Positions 15,585-23,821 of a stretch of 64,000 bases of DNA are shown in pieces; the stretch's first letter is position 1; every line of letters starts with the position of its first letter. Both the position numbers and the translations under genes were made by a program. The stretch is taken from the NCBI RefSeq assembly GCF_014764445.1, contig NZ_CP061721.1, positions 2,480,001 to 2,544,000 of the forward strand. Direction: 5' to 3'. The stretch comes from Pseudarthrobacter sp. BIM B-2242 (GTDB taxonomy: Bacteria > Actinomycetota > Actinomycetes > Actinomycetales > Micrococcaceae). The notes under the pieces were generated by a model that worked only from the letters and a program-made list of their open reading frames with translations, searched no databases and had not been told where the DNA came from.

Positions 15585-16837
15585 CCCGCACAGACACCAC
15601 AACCACGACGACAGACACTACGAGCACCACACAAACGGCAGGAGGCGCAGCGCCGCGGCCGCCGAAACCGCGCTGGCTGCTCGGCCTCGGGCCCCTGGTG
15701 CTGATCGCGGTCCTGCTGGGCCTGTTTTCGCTCCTGAATGGACCCGGGCTGTCCCGGCTCGGCGAGGGGGTTCCACCCAAGGAAGACGTGGCTGTCGAAG
15801 ACATCCGGCTGACCCCGGGTCAGATCATTCTCACGGTCCGCAACCAGGGCCCTGACCCGGTCTCCATCGCCCAGGTCAATGTCTCGGACTACTACGCGCC
15901 CTTCAGCCAGACCGCGGAGGTCATGGCCCCGCTGCAGTCCACCACCATCACCGTCAGCTACCACTGGGTGGACGGTGACCCCTACGAGATTGCCCTGGTG
16001 ACCTCCATCGGAGGCAAAATCACCGCGGCGATCGACGCCGCCGCCCTGAGCCCTGAACGTGACGGCTCCTTTCTGGGCCTCATGGCCCTGCTCGGCGTAT
16101 ACGTCGGAATCATTCCGGTGGCCCTGGGCATGCTCTGGATGCCCTTCGTCCGGCGCTCCTCGGCGGCGTGGGTGCGCGGACTTCTTGGCGTCACCGTCGG
16201 GCTGCTGGCCTTCCTGACCTTCGACGCCACCTTCGAGGCCTTCGACCTTGTCGCCGGCAACAGCTCCTTCGGCGGACCACTGGTCGTGATCCTCGGAGCC
16301 CTGCTCTCCTACCTGGTTCTGGAAGCCACCGATGCCTGGATGCGACGCCGCCAGGAGCTGCACGCGGCCGCGCAGCCTGCCGCACTCCCGCCCGGGCGCC
16401 TGGCCCTGCTGATCGCCGTCGGCATCGGGCTGCACAACCTGGGCGAGGGTCTTGCCATCGGCTCCGCCTACGCAATCGGATCATTGGCCCTCGGCGCGTC
16501 CCTGATTGTCGGTTTCGCCATCCACAACACCACCGAGGGTCTGGCCATCGTCACACCCCTGGCCCGCACCCGTCCCTCCCTGGGCCGGCTCGCGGCCCTG
16601 GGACTGATCGCCGGGGCACCAGCCGTGCTCGGGGCACTCATCGGAGCCACCGTCTACCAGCCCACACTGGGCGCCTTCCTGCTCGGCGTGGGCGCCGGAG
16701 CCGTCGGGCAGGTCGCCGTCAAGCTCCTGCCGCTCCTCAAAGACCACGACGGAAAGACACTCACGCCACTGACCGCCGGCGGCATCCTGGCCGGCATCGC
16801 CGTCATGTTCGCAACCGGACTGCTCGTCGTCGCCTGA
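15581..16837 (+). CDS. ZIP-family metal transporter with extracytoplasmic N-terminal domain
   Basis: A 418-residue protein whose ATG overlaps the stop of the broken oxidase (ATGA). A Thr-rich start and a first membrane helix (about residues 32-50) are followed by a beta-rich segment (about 65-150, VEDIRLTPGQIILTVRNQG to VTSIGG) that looks like an Ig/CARDB-type domain. About eight helices then form a ZIP core. The ZIP metal sites HNLGEGLAIG (about 286) and HNTTEGLAI (about 313) are intact. It should move divalent metal into the cytoplasm; which metal is not clear. Overlap with a multicopper oxidase suggests an oxidise-then-import (or sensing) pair. Confidence 0.88.
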   Translation: MTRTDTTTTTTDTTSTTQTAGGAAPRPPKPRWLLGLGPLVLIAVLLGLFSLLNGPGLSRLGEGVPPKEDVAVEDIRLTPGQIILTVRNQGPDPVSIAQVNVSDYYAPFSQTAEVMAPLQSTTITVSYHWVDGDPYEIALVTSIGGKITAAIDAAALSPERDGSFLGLMALLGVYVGIIPVALGMLWMPFVRRSSAAWVRGLLGVTVGLLAFLTFDATFEAFDLVAGNSSFGGPLVVILGALLSYLVLEATDAWMRRRQELHAAAQPAALPPGRLALLIAVGIGLHNLGEGLAIGSAYAIGSLALGASLIVGFAIHNTTEGLAIVTPLARTRPSLGRLAALGLIAGAPAVLGALIGATVYQPTLGAFLLGVGAGAVGQVAVKLLPLLKDHDGKTLTPLTAGGILAGIAVMFATGLLVVA

Positions 16838-17049
16838 AACCGCCACGGAATGGGCACAGGACCCCGCTGCCGCGCCATGACAGTACCGACGGCGGGGTGG
16901 CTCCATGCAGTGCTGTGGCACGGGACCAGGGGTGCCTCGCGCCGTCCTGCCAGCAGCCAGCATCATGCGACGCGTTCTTGCCGGTGGGACTTCTCGCCAG
17001 TTCCCGGCTGTTCAATCAGGTATTGTCCTAATGGATCCAGCCGCCGCGG

Positions 17050-17062
17050 GATAATAGGGCCA
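17050..17062 (+). promoter_or_regulatory. Candidate -10 element placing transcription start at the start codon (leaderless mRNA)
   Basis: GATAAT at 17050-17055 lies only 6 bases before ATG 17062, and no ribosome site fits in between. If it is a -10 box, the transcript starts at or next to the A of ATG, a leaderless arrangement common in actinobacteria. No convincing -35 is seen. Confidence 0.35.
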
Positions 17063-17700
17063 TGGCCAAGACTCCCGCCCAGCGCATCAAAAAGCACGGC
17101 AACAAGGCCGTGGTACCCGAACACCAGCTGCCTCCGGTGATCAACCCCACCACCACCCGGTCGCTGCAGAAGGCGCAGTCCAACGGCAACCCGATCGTCA
17201 TTGCCGGCGTCGTAGCCAGCCTGTTCCTGTTCTGGTACCTGCACCTGCTCACACTGAACCAGATGACCCAGCTGACCGGCGGCCTCGCCATGCCGGATTC
17301 TCTCGTGGGCGGCTTCTCCACCGAATACCTTCAGCAGCTCCGGGCAGCCATGGATGACGAAGCCCGCGGGCAGCTGAACTACGTCCACAAGACCGCCGGC
17401 ACACTGTTTCCGCTCATTTTCGGCTTCAGCTGGCTCCTGCTGATCGGCACGAACGTGCCCAGAAAAGCCTTACGCTGGGCGATGTGGGCTGGACCCCTGC
17501 TGTTTGTTGTTATCCGGCTTTGGGGCAATGTGGCTATTGATGCGGCCCTGGCCACGCCAACGCCCGACGCAGGCTCGGTGGTTTTGGCGTCCACCCTCGC
17601 TGTTTCGGGCTGGGTGCTTCTCCTGCTGAGCCTGGCTGTGGGAGGAGCGGCGGTGCTTCTGGGCCGCCGGGAAGTCCGGCTGGGCGCCGGTCGGCCCTGA
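17062..17700 (+). CDS. Four-helix membrane protein of unknown function
   Basis: A 212-residue protein. A basic N-terminus (KTPAQRIKKHGNK) is followed by membrane spans at about residues 48-68, 113-130, 137-157 and 172-195. Between TM1 and TM2 lies a soluble loop with DDEARGQLNYVHKTAGTLFP. I recognise no known family motif; it looks like conserved actinobacterial hypothetical membrane proteins. The start ATG 17062 is favoured by length and by the candidate leaderless promoter. It follows the ZIP gene by 224 non-coding bases and precedes an IS scar. Confidence 0.7.
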   Translation: MAKTPAQRIKKHGNKAVVPEHQLPPVINPTTTRSLQKAQSNGNPIVIAGVVASLFLFWYLHLLTLNQMTQLTGGLAMPDSLVGGFSTEYLQQLRAAMDDEARGQLNYVHKTAGTLFPLIFGFSWLLLIGTNVPRKALRWAMWAGPLLFVVIRLWGNVAIDAALATPTPDAGSVVLASTLAVSGWVLLLLSLAVGGAAVLLGRREVRLGAGRP

Positions 17701-17732
17701 CCAGCCTGCCCGGACAGTGGGCAGCGGAACTG

Positions 17733-17890
17733 ATGCACCTGAATTCGTTGCGGGTAACGTCGGTATTTCCGGTCCGAATTGGCTCGCAGGGCCCTTACGT
17801 CGCCAGCGAAGGTGTGATCTTCTCCGCAAGCGCGCCCGTTGGGTCAACACAGCAGCTGGCATCAAGGGTAGAAGCCGATAGCGGGTTATT
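17733..17890 (+). pseudogene. Possible 5' part of a gene interrupted by an IS110 insertion
   Basis: The frame before the IS remnant reads GPYVASEGVIFSASAPVGST then QQLASRVEADSGLL. Its composition fits a secreted or lipoprotein-type protein and not the IS. It may be the upstream half of the gene whose 3' part resumes at 18079. No signal peptide or ribosome site remains at 17733, so the start is missing or altered. Confidence 0.35.
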
Positions 17891-17894
17891 GAAA

Positions 17895-18078
17895 GGATGG
17901 CGTTCCGATCCTTATCCATTGGCCTACTACGAGCGGAAACGCACGAAGGGAAGAAACACAACGCTGCCATCATCTGCCTCGCCCGGCGCCGCTGCGAGTC
18001 ATCTGCGCCATGCTCAAAAACGGAACCCTCTACCAGGAAAAAGTTCCCCAGGCCGCTTGACCAAAAGCATAGGGACAC
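17895..18078 (+). mobile_element. Decayed 3' end of an IS110-family element
   Basis: From 17,921 to 18,078 the sequence aligns with the last 160 bases of the intact IS110 (8,429-8,588), including ggcctactac, the KKHNAAxICLARRRC region and the exact end ccgcttgaccaaaagcATAGGGACAC. It is clearly diverged and carries two single-base deletions that break the frame (near 17,951 and 17,997). Upstream, CGTTCCGATCC may match the FRS codons of the transposase. The rest of the element is gone. Confidence 0.8.
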
Positions 18079-18321
18079 GTTGCCAGCATCGTGAACGTGC
18101 CGGAGGGCAACTACACCCTCACGTTCGTGTGCGAAGGCGGCGGCAAAGCCTTCCTTACGGCACGGGTGGAAGAACGCGAGTTGATTGACTTTGGTGCGGT
18201 CTGCACCGGTGCGCGCGAAAGTATTAAAATCCTGATTCCGGAATCGGGCCCTGTGGAAATCACCGCATCCAGCGTGGATGCGCCTCTGCTTTACGCGTAC
18301 CACCTCGTTGCCCGAGCTTAG
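18079..18321 (+). pseudogene. 3' fragment of an exported-type protein, cut by the IS110 remnant
   Basis: An open frame immediately after the IS right end encodes VASIVNVPEGNYTLTFVCEG then GGKAFLTARVEER and VEITASSVDAPLLYAYHLVARA. This is a beta-sandwich-like domain (about 80 residues) without a start codon of its own that has a ribosome site; GTG 18091 is only a formal start. It is most likely the C-terminal half of a secreted or lipoprotein gene interrupted by the IS. The family is not recognised. Confidence 0.5.
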
Positions 18322-18494
18322 CCACTCCATCGGCAGGTCCTCAGGACACTACGGGGTCACCGAAGTCGTCTTCACTGAATGCCGGAAGTGCACCGGCTGA
18401 CCGCCGTCGAGTTGTAGCGCAAGGTCTCCCTAACGCGCAGTGCGCCCACAAAAGTTCCCGTTGGTCCCCACATGACGGCCCATACTCGACAACT

Positions 18495-18547
18495 TGGTCA
18501 CGCTTGTCACATCAGCTTGTCACTGCACATGACAGCCTTCCTACGCT
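18495..18547 (+). promoter_or_regulatory. Candidate promoter/operator of the SulP-carbonic anhydrase gene
   Basis: GCTTGTCAC occurs twice (18502-18510 and 18515-18523), preceded by a third GGTCAC and followed by the inverted ATGACA. A possible -35/-10 pair is TTGTCA (18517-18522) and TACGCT (18542-18547). The repeats overlap the -35, so a regulator site is plausible. The rest of 18322-18582 holds nothing recognisable. Confidence 0.35.
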
Positions 18548-18582
18548 AAAGGGGTTCAGCGTTCCCGAGCAAAGGAAACTCC

Positions 18583-20886
18583 ATGCCGCATTCATCAGGT
18601 TCCGCCACCGTCCCCAATGACGCCCACACCCCGCCGGGCCGAAGACCCCAGAGAATCAAGAAACCAAGTTTCCTCAGCTCCCTCGGCGCCGACCTTCCCG
18701 CATCACTCGTCGTCTTCCTTGTCGCCCTCCCGCTCTCACTGGGCATCGCCGCAGCCTCGGGGGCACCAGTCATGGCCGGCCTTATCGCGGCGGCCGTCGG
18801 AGGAATTGTCGCGGGCACTCTGGGCGGCTCCCCTTTGCAGGTGAGCGGCCCGGCGGCCGGCCTGACCGTCGTCGTTGCCGGCCTAGTGGACGAGTTCGGC
18901 TGGCAAGTGACATGCGCGATCACCGCTGCTGCCGGCGTCATGCAGCTCCTACTGGGGGTCAGCCGCGCAGGGCGCGCCGCGCTGGCCGTGTCGCCGGTGG
19001 TGGTCAAGGCCATGCTGGCCGGCATTGGCATCACGATCATCCTGCAGCAGTTGCACGTTCTGCTCGGCGGCAACGCGGCCGGTTCCGCCGTCGAAAACCT
19101 CGCCGCCGTTCCTGCGGCGATCATCAACGTGGAGCTGCATTCAGCCCTACTCGGCCTCACCGTCGTAGCCATTCTTCTTGCCTGGAAGTACCTCCCGGCC
19201 GCGGTGCGGAAAATCCCCGGCCCGCTCGTCGCCGTCGTCGCTGTCACTGCGTTGTCCGTGGCGGTAGCCCCTAACGTGGCGCGCATCAGCTTCAACGGTT
19301 CCCTGTTCGACGCCATCGCCCTGCCGAATCTGCCGGACGGCAACTGGCGCGGCGCTGCAACAGCCGTCATCACGGTCGCGTTGATCGCGAGCATTGAGTC
19401 GCTGCTGTGCGCGGTGGCCGTGGATAAGATGCACACCGGCCCGCGCTCACATCTCAACCGCGAGCTCATCGGCCAAGGCTCGGCGAACATTCTCTCCGGC
19501 ATGCTCGGCGGTTTACCGGTGACGGGTGTGATCGTCCGCAGCGCCACCAACGTGGAAGCCGGCGCCGCAAGCCGCGCGTCCGCCATCCTCCACGGCGTCT
19601 GGGTCCTTGTGTTCTCCGCCCTGTTCGCCGGCCTCATCCAATTGATTCCGCTGGCCGTTCTGGCGGGGCTGCTGTTGGTCATCGGTGCAAAGCTCATCAA
19701 AGTCGCCGACATCAGGACGAGCCTGCGCACCGGGGACCTCCTCGTCTACGTGGTCACCCTGGTCTGCGTCGTGTTCCTCAACCTGCTCGAAGGCGTGATC
19801 ATTGGCCTCGCACTCGCTGCCCTGTGCGTTTTGTGGCGCGTGCTCCGGGCGCAAATCCACACGCACGCACCGTCCGCACAACGACTTCCGTGGCGCGTTA
19901 CGATCGCCGGTTCCTGCAGCTTCTTCGCCCTGCCGCGGCTCAATCGCGCTCTCCATTCCGTGCCCGAGGGCCAGGACACTGTAGTCGAACTCAACGCCGA
20001 CTACCTCGATCATGCTTTCCGCGAGGCTTTGCTCGCCTGGCAGCGGCAGCACCGGGACACGGGCGGGACCGTGACTCTCGAGGAGCACGGCACCACGGCG
20101 TTCCGCGATGCCGCGGACAACACACCCCAGCGCCAGGACCCCCGCGAATTCCCGCTGCCGCCCCGCACATCCTGGCAGCCGTCACCTCTGGACAGCGCCC
20201 ACCAAGCAGAGGACGCCGACGGCGGGCGGCTGCCGCTGCGGTCAATTCTCCTGGGCATCGACAAATACCACCGGCGCTACGCGGACAAGGTTCGGCCGCT
20301 GGTACAGGATCTCACCGAGGGACAGAATCCGGACACACTGTTCGTCGCCTGCGTCGACTCCCGGGTCAACCCGAACCTCATCACCAGCAGCGGCCCCGGT
20401 GACCTCCTGACTCTCCGGAACATCGGCAACGTCGTGTGCAGCGACGGCCGCGATGCCTCGATCGATTCGGCGCTGTCCTTCGCGGTCAAGGGACTGTCCG
20501 TGGACTCGATCGCGGTCTGCGGCCACTCCAACTGCGGCGCGATGAAGGCCGTGCTGGCTGATGCCCAGGGTGCTTCGAATGCCGCACTGGGAGCGGGCTT
20601 CGATGCCTGGTTGGAACACGCCCGGCCAAGCTACCGCGAACTCGTGGCCGGTCACCCCGTGGCGTTGGCCGCTGAAGCCGCAGGGTACAGCCACCTCGAC
20701 CAGCTCAGCATGGTCAACGTCGCCGTCAAACTCAGAAAGCTCGAAGAACACCCGGTCACCGGTCCCGCCTTGGCTTCCGGACAGGTACAGGCCACTGGTC
20801 TGTTCTACGACATCTCTACGGCCCGCGTGGTCCTGGTGACCCCGCAGGGCATCGAGCAGCTGGATCCGAGCATGGCGCTTCGCTAG
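18583..20886 (+). CDS. SulP-family anion transporter fused to beta-carbonic anhydrase
   Basis: A 767-residue fusion. Residues about 30-430 form a SulP (SLC26-like) membrane domain: LPLSLGIAAASGAPVMAGLI, GSPLQVSGPAAGLT, and GGLPVTGVIVRSATNVEAGA. No full STAS domain is evident in the 435-540 linker, though a degenerate STAS-like stretch may be present (TVVELNADYLDHAFREAL). Residues about 550-767 are a beta-class carbonic anhydrase with CVDSR (C about 590) and GHSNCGAMKA (H, C about 647-650), so the zinc site is complete. The fusion implies bicarbonate uptake coupled to CO2/HCO3- interconversion. Start ATG 18583 has an AAAGGAA site. It is monocistronic. Confidence 0.92.
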   Translation: MPHSSGSATVPNDAHTPPGRRPQRIKKPSFLSSLGADLPASLVVFLVALPLSLGIAAASGAPVMAGLIAAAVGGIVAGTLGGSPLQVSGPAAGLTVVVAGLVDEFGWQVTCAITAAAGVMQLLLGVSRAGRAALAVSPVVVKAMLAGIGITIILQQLHVLLGGNAAGSAVENLAAVPAAIINVELHSALLGLTVVAILLAWKYLPAAVRKIPGPLVAVVAVTALSVAVAPNVARISFNGSLFDAIALPNLPDGNWRGAATAVITVALIASIESLLCAVAVDKMHTGPRSHLNRELIGQGSANILSGMLGGLPVTGVIVRSATNVEAGAASRASAILHGVWVLVFSALFAGLIQLIPLAVLAGLLLVIGAKLIKVADIRTSLRTGDLLVYVVTLVCVVFLNLLEGVIIGLALAALCVLWRVLRAQIHTHAPSAQRLPWRVTIAGSCSFFALPRLNRALHSVPEGQDTVVELNADYLDHAFREALLAWQRQHRDTGGTVTLEEHGTTAFRDAADNTPQRQDPREFPLPPRTSWQPSPLDSAHQAEDADGGRLPLRSILLGIDKYHRRYADKVRPLVQDLTEGQNPDTLFVACVDSRVNPNLITSSGPGDLLTLRNIGNVVCSDGRDASIDSALSFAVKGLSVDSIAVCGHSNCGAMKAVLADAQGASNAALGAGFDAWLEHARPSYRELVAGHPVALAAEAAGYSHLDQLSMVNVAVKLRKLEEHPVTGPALASGQVQATGLFYDISTARVVLVTPQGIEQLDPSMALR

Positions 20887-20921
20887 GCGGCGTCCCTTCA
20901 CGACCCTCGACGCGGCCATGG

Positions 20922-20954
20922 CCCCGACACTCCGGCTTTCACGGCGTGTCGGGG
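20922..20954 (+). terminator. Hairpin after the SulP-carbonic anhydrase gene
   Basis: CCCCGACAC (20922-20930) pairs perfectly with GTGTCGGGG (20946-20954), 36 bases after the stop. No U-run. A second, larger imperfect hairpin (CCGTGG..AAGCCCA / TGGGCTT..CCACGG, 20976-21028) follows. Confidence 0.5.
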
Positions 20955-21074
20955 TGAGCGGGCTTTCACAGAAGGCCGTGGGGACAAGCCCAGCCGCATG
21001 CTGCCGCTGGATGGGCTTGAGGCCACGGGAGGTAGCTGAGTTGCGGATTGCTTAGTCGTGCCACTGCGATGAGG

Positions 21075-21415
21075 TCAGGAGCACGGCGGAGAGCCAAAGC
21101 ATCCAGCCGCCGTCAAACCAGGCACCCAAGCTGATCTGAATCCCTTGAAGACGAGGACGGGAATGGCGACAAGCTGAGCGAAGGGCTCTGAGGCAAGCTG
21201 CTCACCGCTCTGCCGCATTGGGAACGCTTCTGTACCCAGCGCTGCTCGCCGGAGCATCGCCACCACACTCGCGGAACCGACCGAAAGAACTAGGCGGACA
21301 CCGGAGGCCGCGGTTAGATGGCTTAGCCCACTGGCTTTCATCGCCGTGTCGAGGTCCGCGCTCACCGCTCGCACGTCGCACGGTGAGCCCGGGCAGCCGC
21401 TCGGCCGGGCTCGGG
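21075..21415 (-). pseudogene. comEC: Degraded comEC (DNA-uptake channel) fragment
   Basis: On the - strand one frame gives RLPGLTV and the next VSADLDTAMKASGLSHLTAA and later FAQLVAIPVLV. LPGLTVGD...LD-AMK-S-L-HLTAVSG is the hallmark of the ComEC competence domain, here split by a frameshift near 21,390 and missing its usual SGAN continuation. Only about 110 residues of a protein of over 700 remain. comEC normally lies in a different locus (with comEA and holA), not beside yifB, so this is a rearranged relic. Confidence 0.6.
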
Positions 21416-21475
21416 CAGGCGCTGCTTCCGCGCGATGAATGTCACGCGCATGTTTGACGGCAAGTCAGCACCGCT

Positions 21476-21508
21476 TATGCCCTTCACGCATACATGGTTA
21501 AGGGCATA
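21476..21508. repeat. Inverted repeat at the yifB truncation point
   Basis: TATGCCCTT (21476-21484) and AAGGGCATA (21500-21508) flank 15 bases. The right arm overlaps the last codons of the truncated yifB, exactly where homology stops. It may be a recombination relic or a weak terminator. Confidence 0.5.
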
Positions 21509-22193
21509 CCCCCGGGGGTCCTGTCAGCAGAAGGTGGTGGGCCCCGGCCGCGGCTACTTCAAGCGCCCGCCGTGCCTCCCCCTGGCCGGACACATCCGCC
21601 ATGTCCGGAACGGCCAGGGCGCCTTGAATGGAATCCCCGTGATCGGCTTCATCCTCAGGCTCGAAATCCAGCGCCAGTTCCTGCGGGTCCGCCCCGAAGT
21701 CGAGGGCCAGCCGGGCAAGGGTCCGGTATCCCCTGACGGTAGCACCCGGGACGAGTGAGGCTTCGGCGAGGTTTGCCTGTGCCACTACAACGTCCGGATA
21801 GCCGGCCTGGACGGCGGCCATCACCGCCGGCAGGATCCCGCGAATGGGCCGCAGCCGGCCGTCAAGGCCCAGCTCCGCGATGAAGACGGTCCGTTCGGTG
21901 GCCCTGATGTCGTCGGCGGCCCGCAGGACCGCCATGGTGACAGCAAGGTCAAACCCGGAACCGCGCTTGGGCAGCGACGCAGGAATCAGGTTGGCGGTGA
22001 TCTTCCGCCGGCTCAGCGGGATGCCGGAGTTTTTAGCCGCGGACCGTATCCGTTCCTTGGCCTCGTTGAGTGCGGCATCGGGCAGGCCGAGGATGATGAA
22101 TGCCGGCAAAGTCTGGCCGATGTCAGCCTCGACCTCAACGACGTACCCGTTCAACCCCACCAGTGCCACCGAGTAGGTCCGGCCCAGCGCCAT
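21498..22193 (-). pseudogene. yifB: yifB/comM Mg-chelatase-like ATPase, truncated at the Walker A motif
   Basis: Starts at ATG 22193 immediately after the yraN stop. The N-terminal ChlI/YifB domain is intact (VEVEADIGQTLPAFIILGLP, IPLSRRKITANLIPASLPKRGSGFDLA, ELGLDGRLRPIRGILPAV). It runs into the AAA+ region QGEARRALEVAAAGAHHLLL and TGPPGV, then breaks at CP-stop where GAGKT should be. About 231 of roughly 510 residues remain and no ATP-binding site is formed. The gene should be non-functional as a branch-migration helicase. dprA, which usually follows, is absent. Confidence 0.88.
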
Positions 22194-22550
22194 CTAGCCC
22201 ACCCCTTTGAGGTGTTCCACCAGGGGGTCGCCGCCGCCGTCGTCCACCACGGCAATAACGTCCACGCGCCGCAGCGGCATGCGCAGTTCCCGGTCCCGGC
22301 ACCATGCCGCTCCCAGCCGATGAAGCCGGGCGAGTTTGGCGGTGCCCACGGCCTCAAACGGGTGGCCGTAATCCAGGGTGCGCCGGGTCTTCACCTCGGC
22401 GATCACCAGGGCATCCCCGTCCAGCGCGACGATGTCTATTTCGCCTTCGGTACATCGCCAGTTCCGCTCCACCACAAGCATGCCCAGCGATTCAAGATAG
22501 CCGGCGGCAAGCTCCTCGCCGCGCCGGCCCAACAGGTCTTTGGCTTTCAT
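22194..22550 (-). CDS. YraN/UPF0102-family endonuclease-like protein
   Basis: A 118-residue protein. Start ATG 22550 is chosen because GGAGG lies 5 bases upstream; ATG 22565 would place that site inside the gene. The restriction-endonuclease-like core is visible: GRRGEELAAGYLESLGM, NWRCTEGEIDIVALDGDALVIAEVKTR (E, D and E-x-K catalytic-type residues) and VDVIAV. The role of the family is not settled; a nuclease or Holliday-junction function is suspected. It sits in the conserved rnhB-DUF2469-yraN-yifB order and abuts yifB. Confidence 0.88.
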   Translation of the reverse strand: MKAKDLLGRRGEELAAGYLESLGMLVVERNWRCTEGEIDIVALDGDALVIAEVKTRRTLDYGHPFEAVGTAKLARLHRLGAAWCRDRELRMPLRRVDVIAVVDDGGGDPLVEHLKGVG

Positions 22551-22679
22551 TTCTACCTCCGCCATAAGCCTGCAGTGGCAGGGCGGCGGAGGGCGGAAAG
22601 CTATGAGCCTATGTGGGTAACCTCAAGGCAAAAAGCTTCGCTGCAGCGGTGTGGAGGAGAAGTGGGGAATGGGAAGGCG

Positions 22680-23006
22680 TCAGTTGCCCAGGTCCACGTC
22701 CTTGGGCAACGCGAGTTCCTCGTTGCGCGGAAGTTCTTCAACATTGACGTCCTTGAACGTCAGCACCCGGACCGTCTTGACGAACCGTGCCGAGCGGTAG
22801 ACGTCCCATACCCAGGCGTCCTGCAGCGTCAGGTCGAAGTACACTTCGCCGTCGGCGCTGCGGGCCTGCAGGTCAACGTGGTTGGCGAGGTAAAAGCGGC
22901 GCTCGGTCTCGACAACGTAGCTGAAGAGCCCGACGACGTCCCGGTATTCACGGTAGAGCTGCAGCTCCATGTCGGTTTCATAGTTTTCAAGATCCTCAGC
23001 ACTCAT
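22680..23006 (-). CDS. DUF2469-family conserved actinobacterial protein
   Basis: A 108-residue acidic protein starting at ATG 23006 (MSAEDLENYETDMELQLYRE). It shows the family pattern YREYRDVVGLFSYVVETERRFYLAN and DVWDVYRSARFVKTVRVLTFKDVNVEEL-type sequence (WDVYRSARFVKTVRVLTF is visible). The family is found between rnhB and yraN in most actinobacteria, as here; its function is unknown. The 113 bases to yraN hold no gene. Confidence 0.88.
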   Translation of the reverse strand: MSAEDLENYETDMELQLYREYRDVVGLFSYVVETERRFYLANHVDLQARSADGEVYFDLTLQDAWVWDVYRSARFVKTVRVLTFKDVNVEELPRNEELALPKDVDLGN

Positions 23007-23066
23007 GCTTCCATCTTGCACCATCCAAGGCGCCACCGGCGCAGCAGCACGAGTCCGGCATCGGTG

Positions 23067-23819
23067 CTACAGCTCAATACCTGGCGCCAGGTCACCGCCG
23101 AGGAGGTTCCAGCTCACCCGGTGGTAGGGCGTGGGGCCGGCGGCGCGCAGGGCGTCCCGGTGAATCGAAGTGGCATAGCCCTTATTGACGTCCCAGCCAA
23201 ACTCCGGATACTCGGCGTGCAGGCCGCGCATCTGCTGGTCCCGCTCAACCTTCGCGATCACGCTGGCGGCCGCCACGCTGAGGCACTGCATGTCCGCCTT
23301 GACCTTGGTATGGACCGGAGCGGAGCAGCCGGAGTCAAGCACAGGCTCGTCGAACAGGGAAAGCTGCGCGGCCGGCGAAAGCCAGTTGTGGCTGCCATCG
23401 AGCAGCACCACATCCGGGCTTACCCCTGATGCGAGGATCTCCAGCCACGCGCGTGTCCCGGCGAGCCGCAGCGCGGCGATGATGCCGAGGGCGTCGATTT
23501 CGTGCGCGGATGCATGCCCCACCGCCGACGCGACGCTCCAGCGCCGCACCAGCGGTTCCAGGCGCTCCCTCTCCGCAGGACTCAGCAGTTTGCTGTCCCG
23601 CACCCCGGACAGGGGCTTCTGCGTGTGGAGGTCGACGACGGCGATACCGACACTCACGGGCCCCGCCAGGGCTCCGCGCCCCACCTCGTCGACGCCGGCC
23701 AGATAGCGGGCACCCTGTGCCTTGAAGGTCCGCTCATGACGGAGGGTCGGGGCTTTGGACCGGGGCCCTGCGGCCCGGCCCTGCCCCTTGGCCGTCGGAG
23801 CCGGTGTGACTGTTGACAC
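23067..23819 (-). CDS. rnhB: Ribonuclease HII
   Basis: A 250-residue protein with a basic N-terminal extension (about 35 residues). Next come the RNase HII motifs: [13 protein letters not shown] (catalytic D, E), [20 protein letters not shown] (D) and the [19 protein letters not shown] block (D and the SIAAKV-like segment). It cleaves RNA in RNA/DNA hybrids, removing misinserted ribonucleotides. The start is GTG 23819, two bases after the lepB stop, so it is in the same operon. Confidence 0.93.
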   Translation of the reverse strand: MSTVTPAPTAKGQGRAAGPRSKAPTLRHERTFKAQGARYLAGVDEVGRGALAGPVSVGIAVVDLHTQKPLSGVRDSKLLSPAERERLEPLVRRWSVASAVGHASAHEIDALGIIAALRLAGTRAWLEILASGVSPDVVLLDGSHNWLSPAAQLSLFDEPVLDSGCSAPVHTKVKADMQCLSVAAASVIAKVERDQQMRGLHAEYPEFGWDVNKGYATSIHRDALRAAGPTPYHRVSWNLLGGDLAPGIEL

Positions 23820-23821
23820 GG

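Noticed and set aside
21435..21758. 107-residue + strand frame spanning the yifB end
   Set aside because: It is antisense to yifB for most of its length and has no motif.
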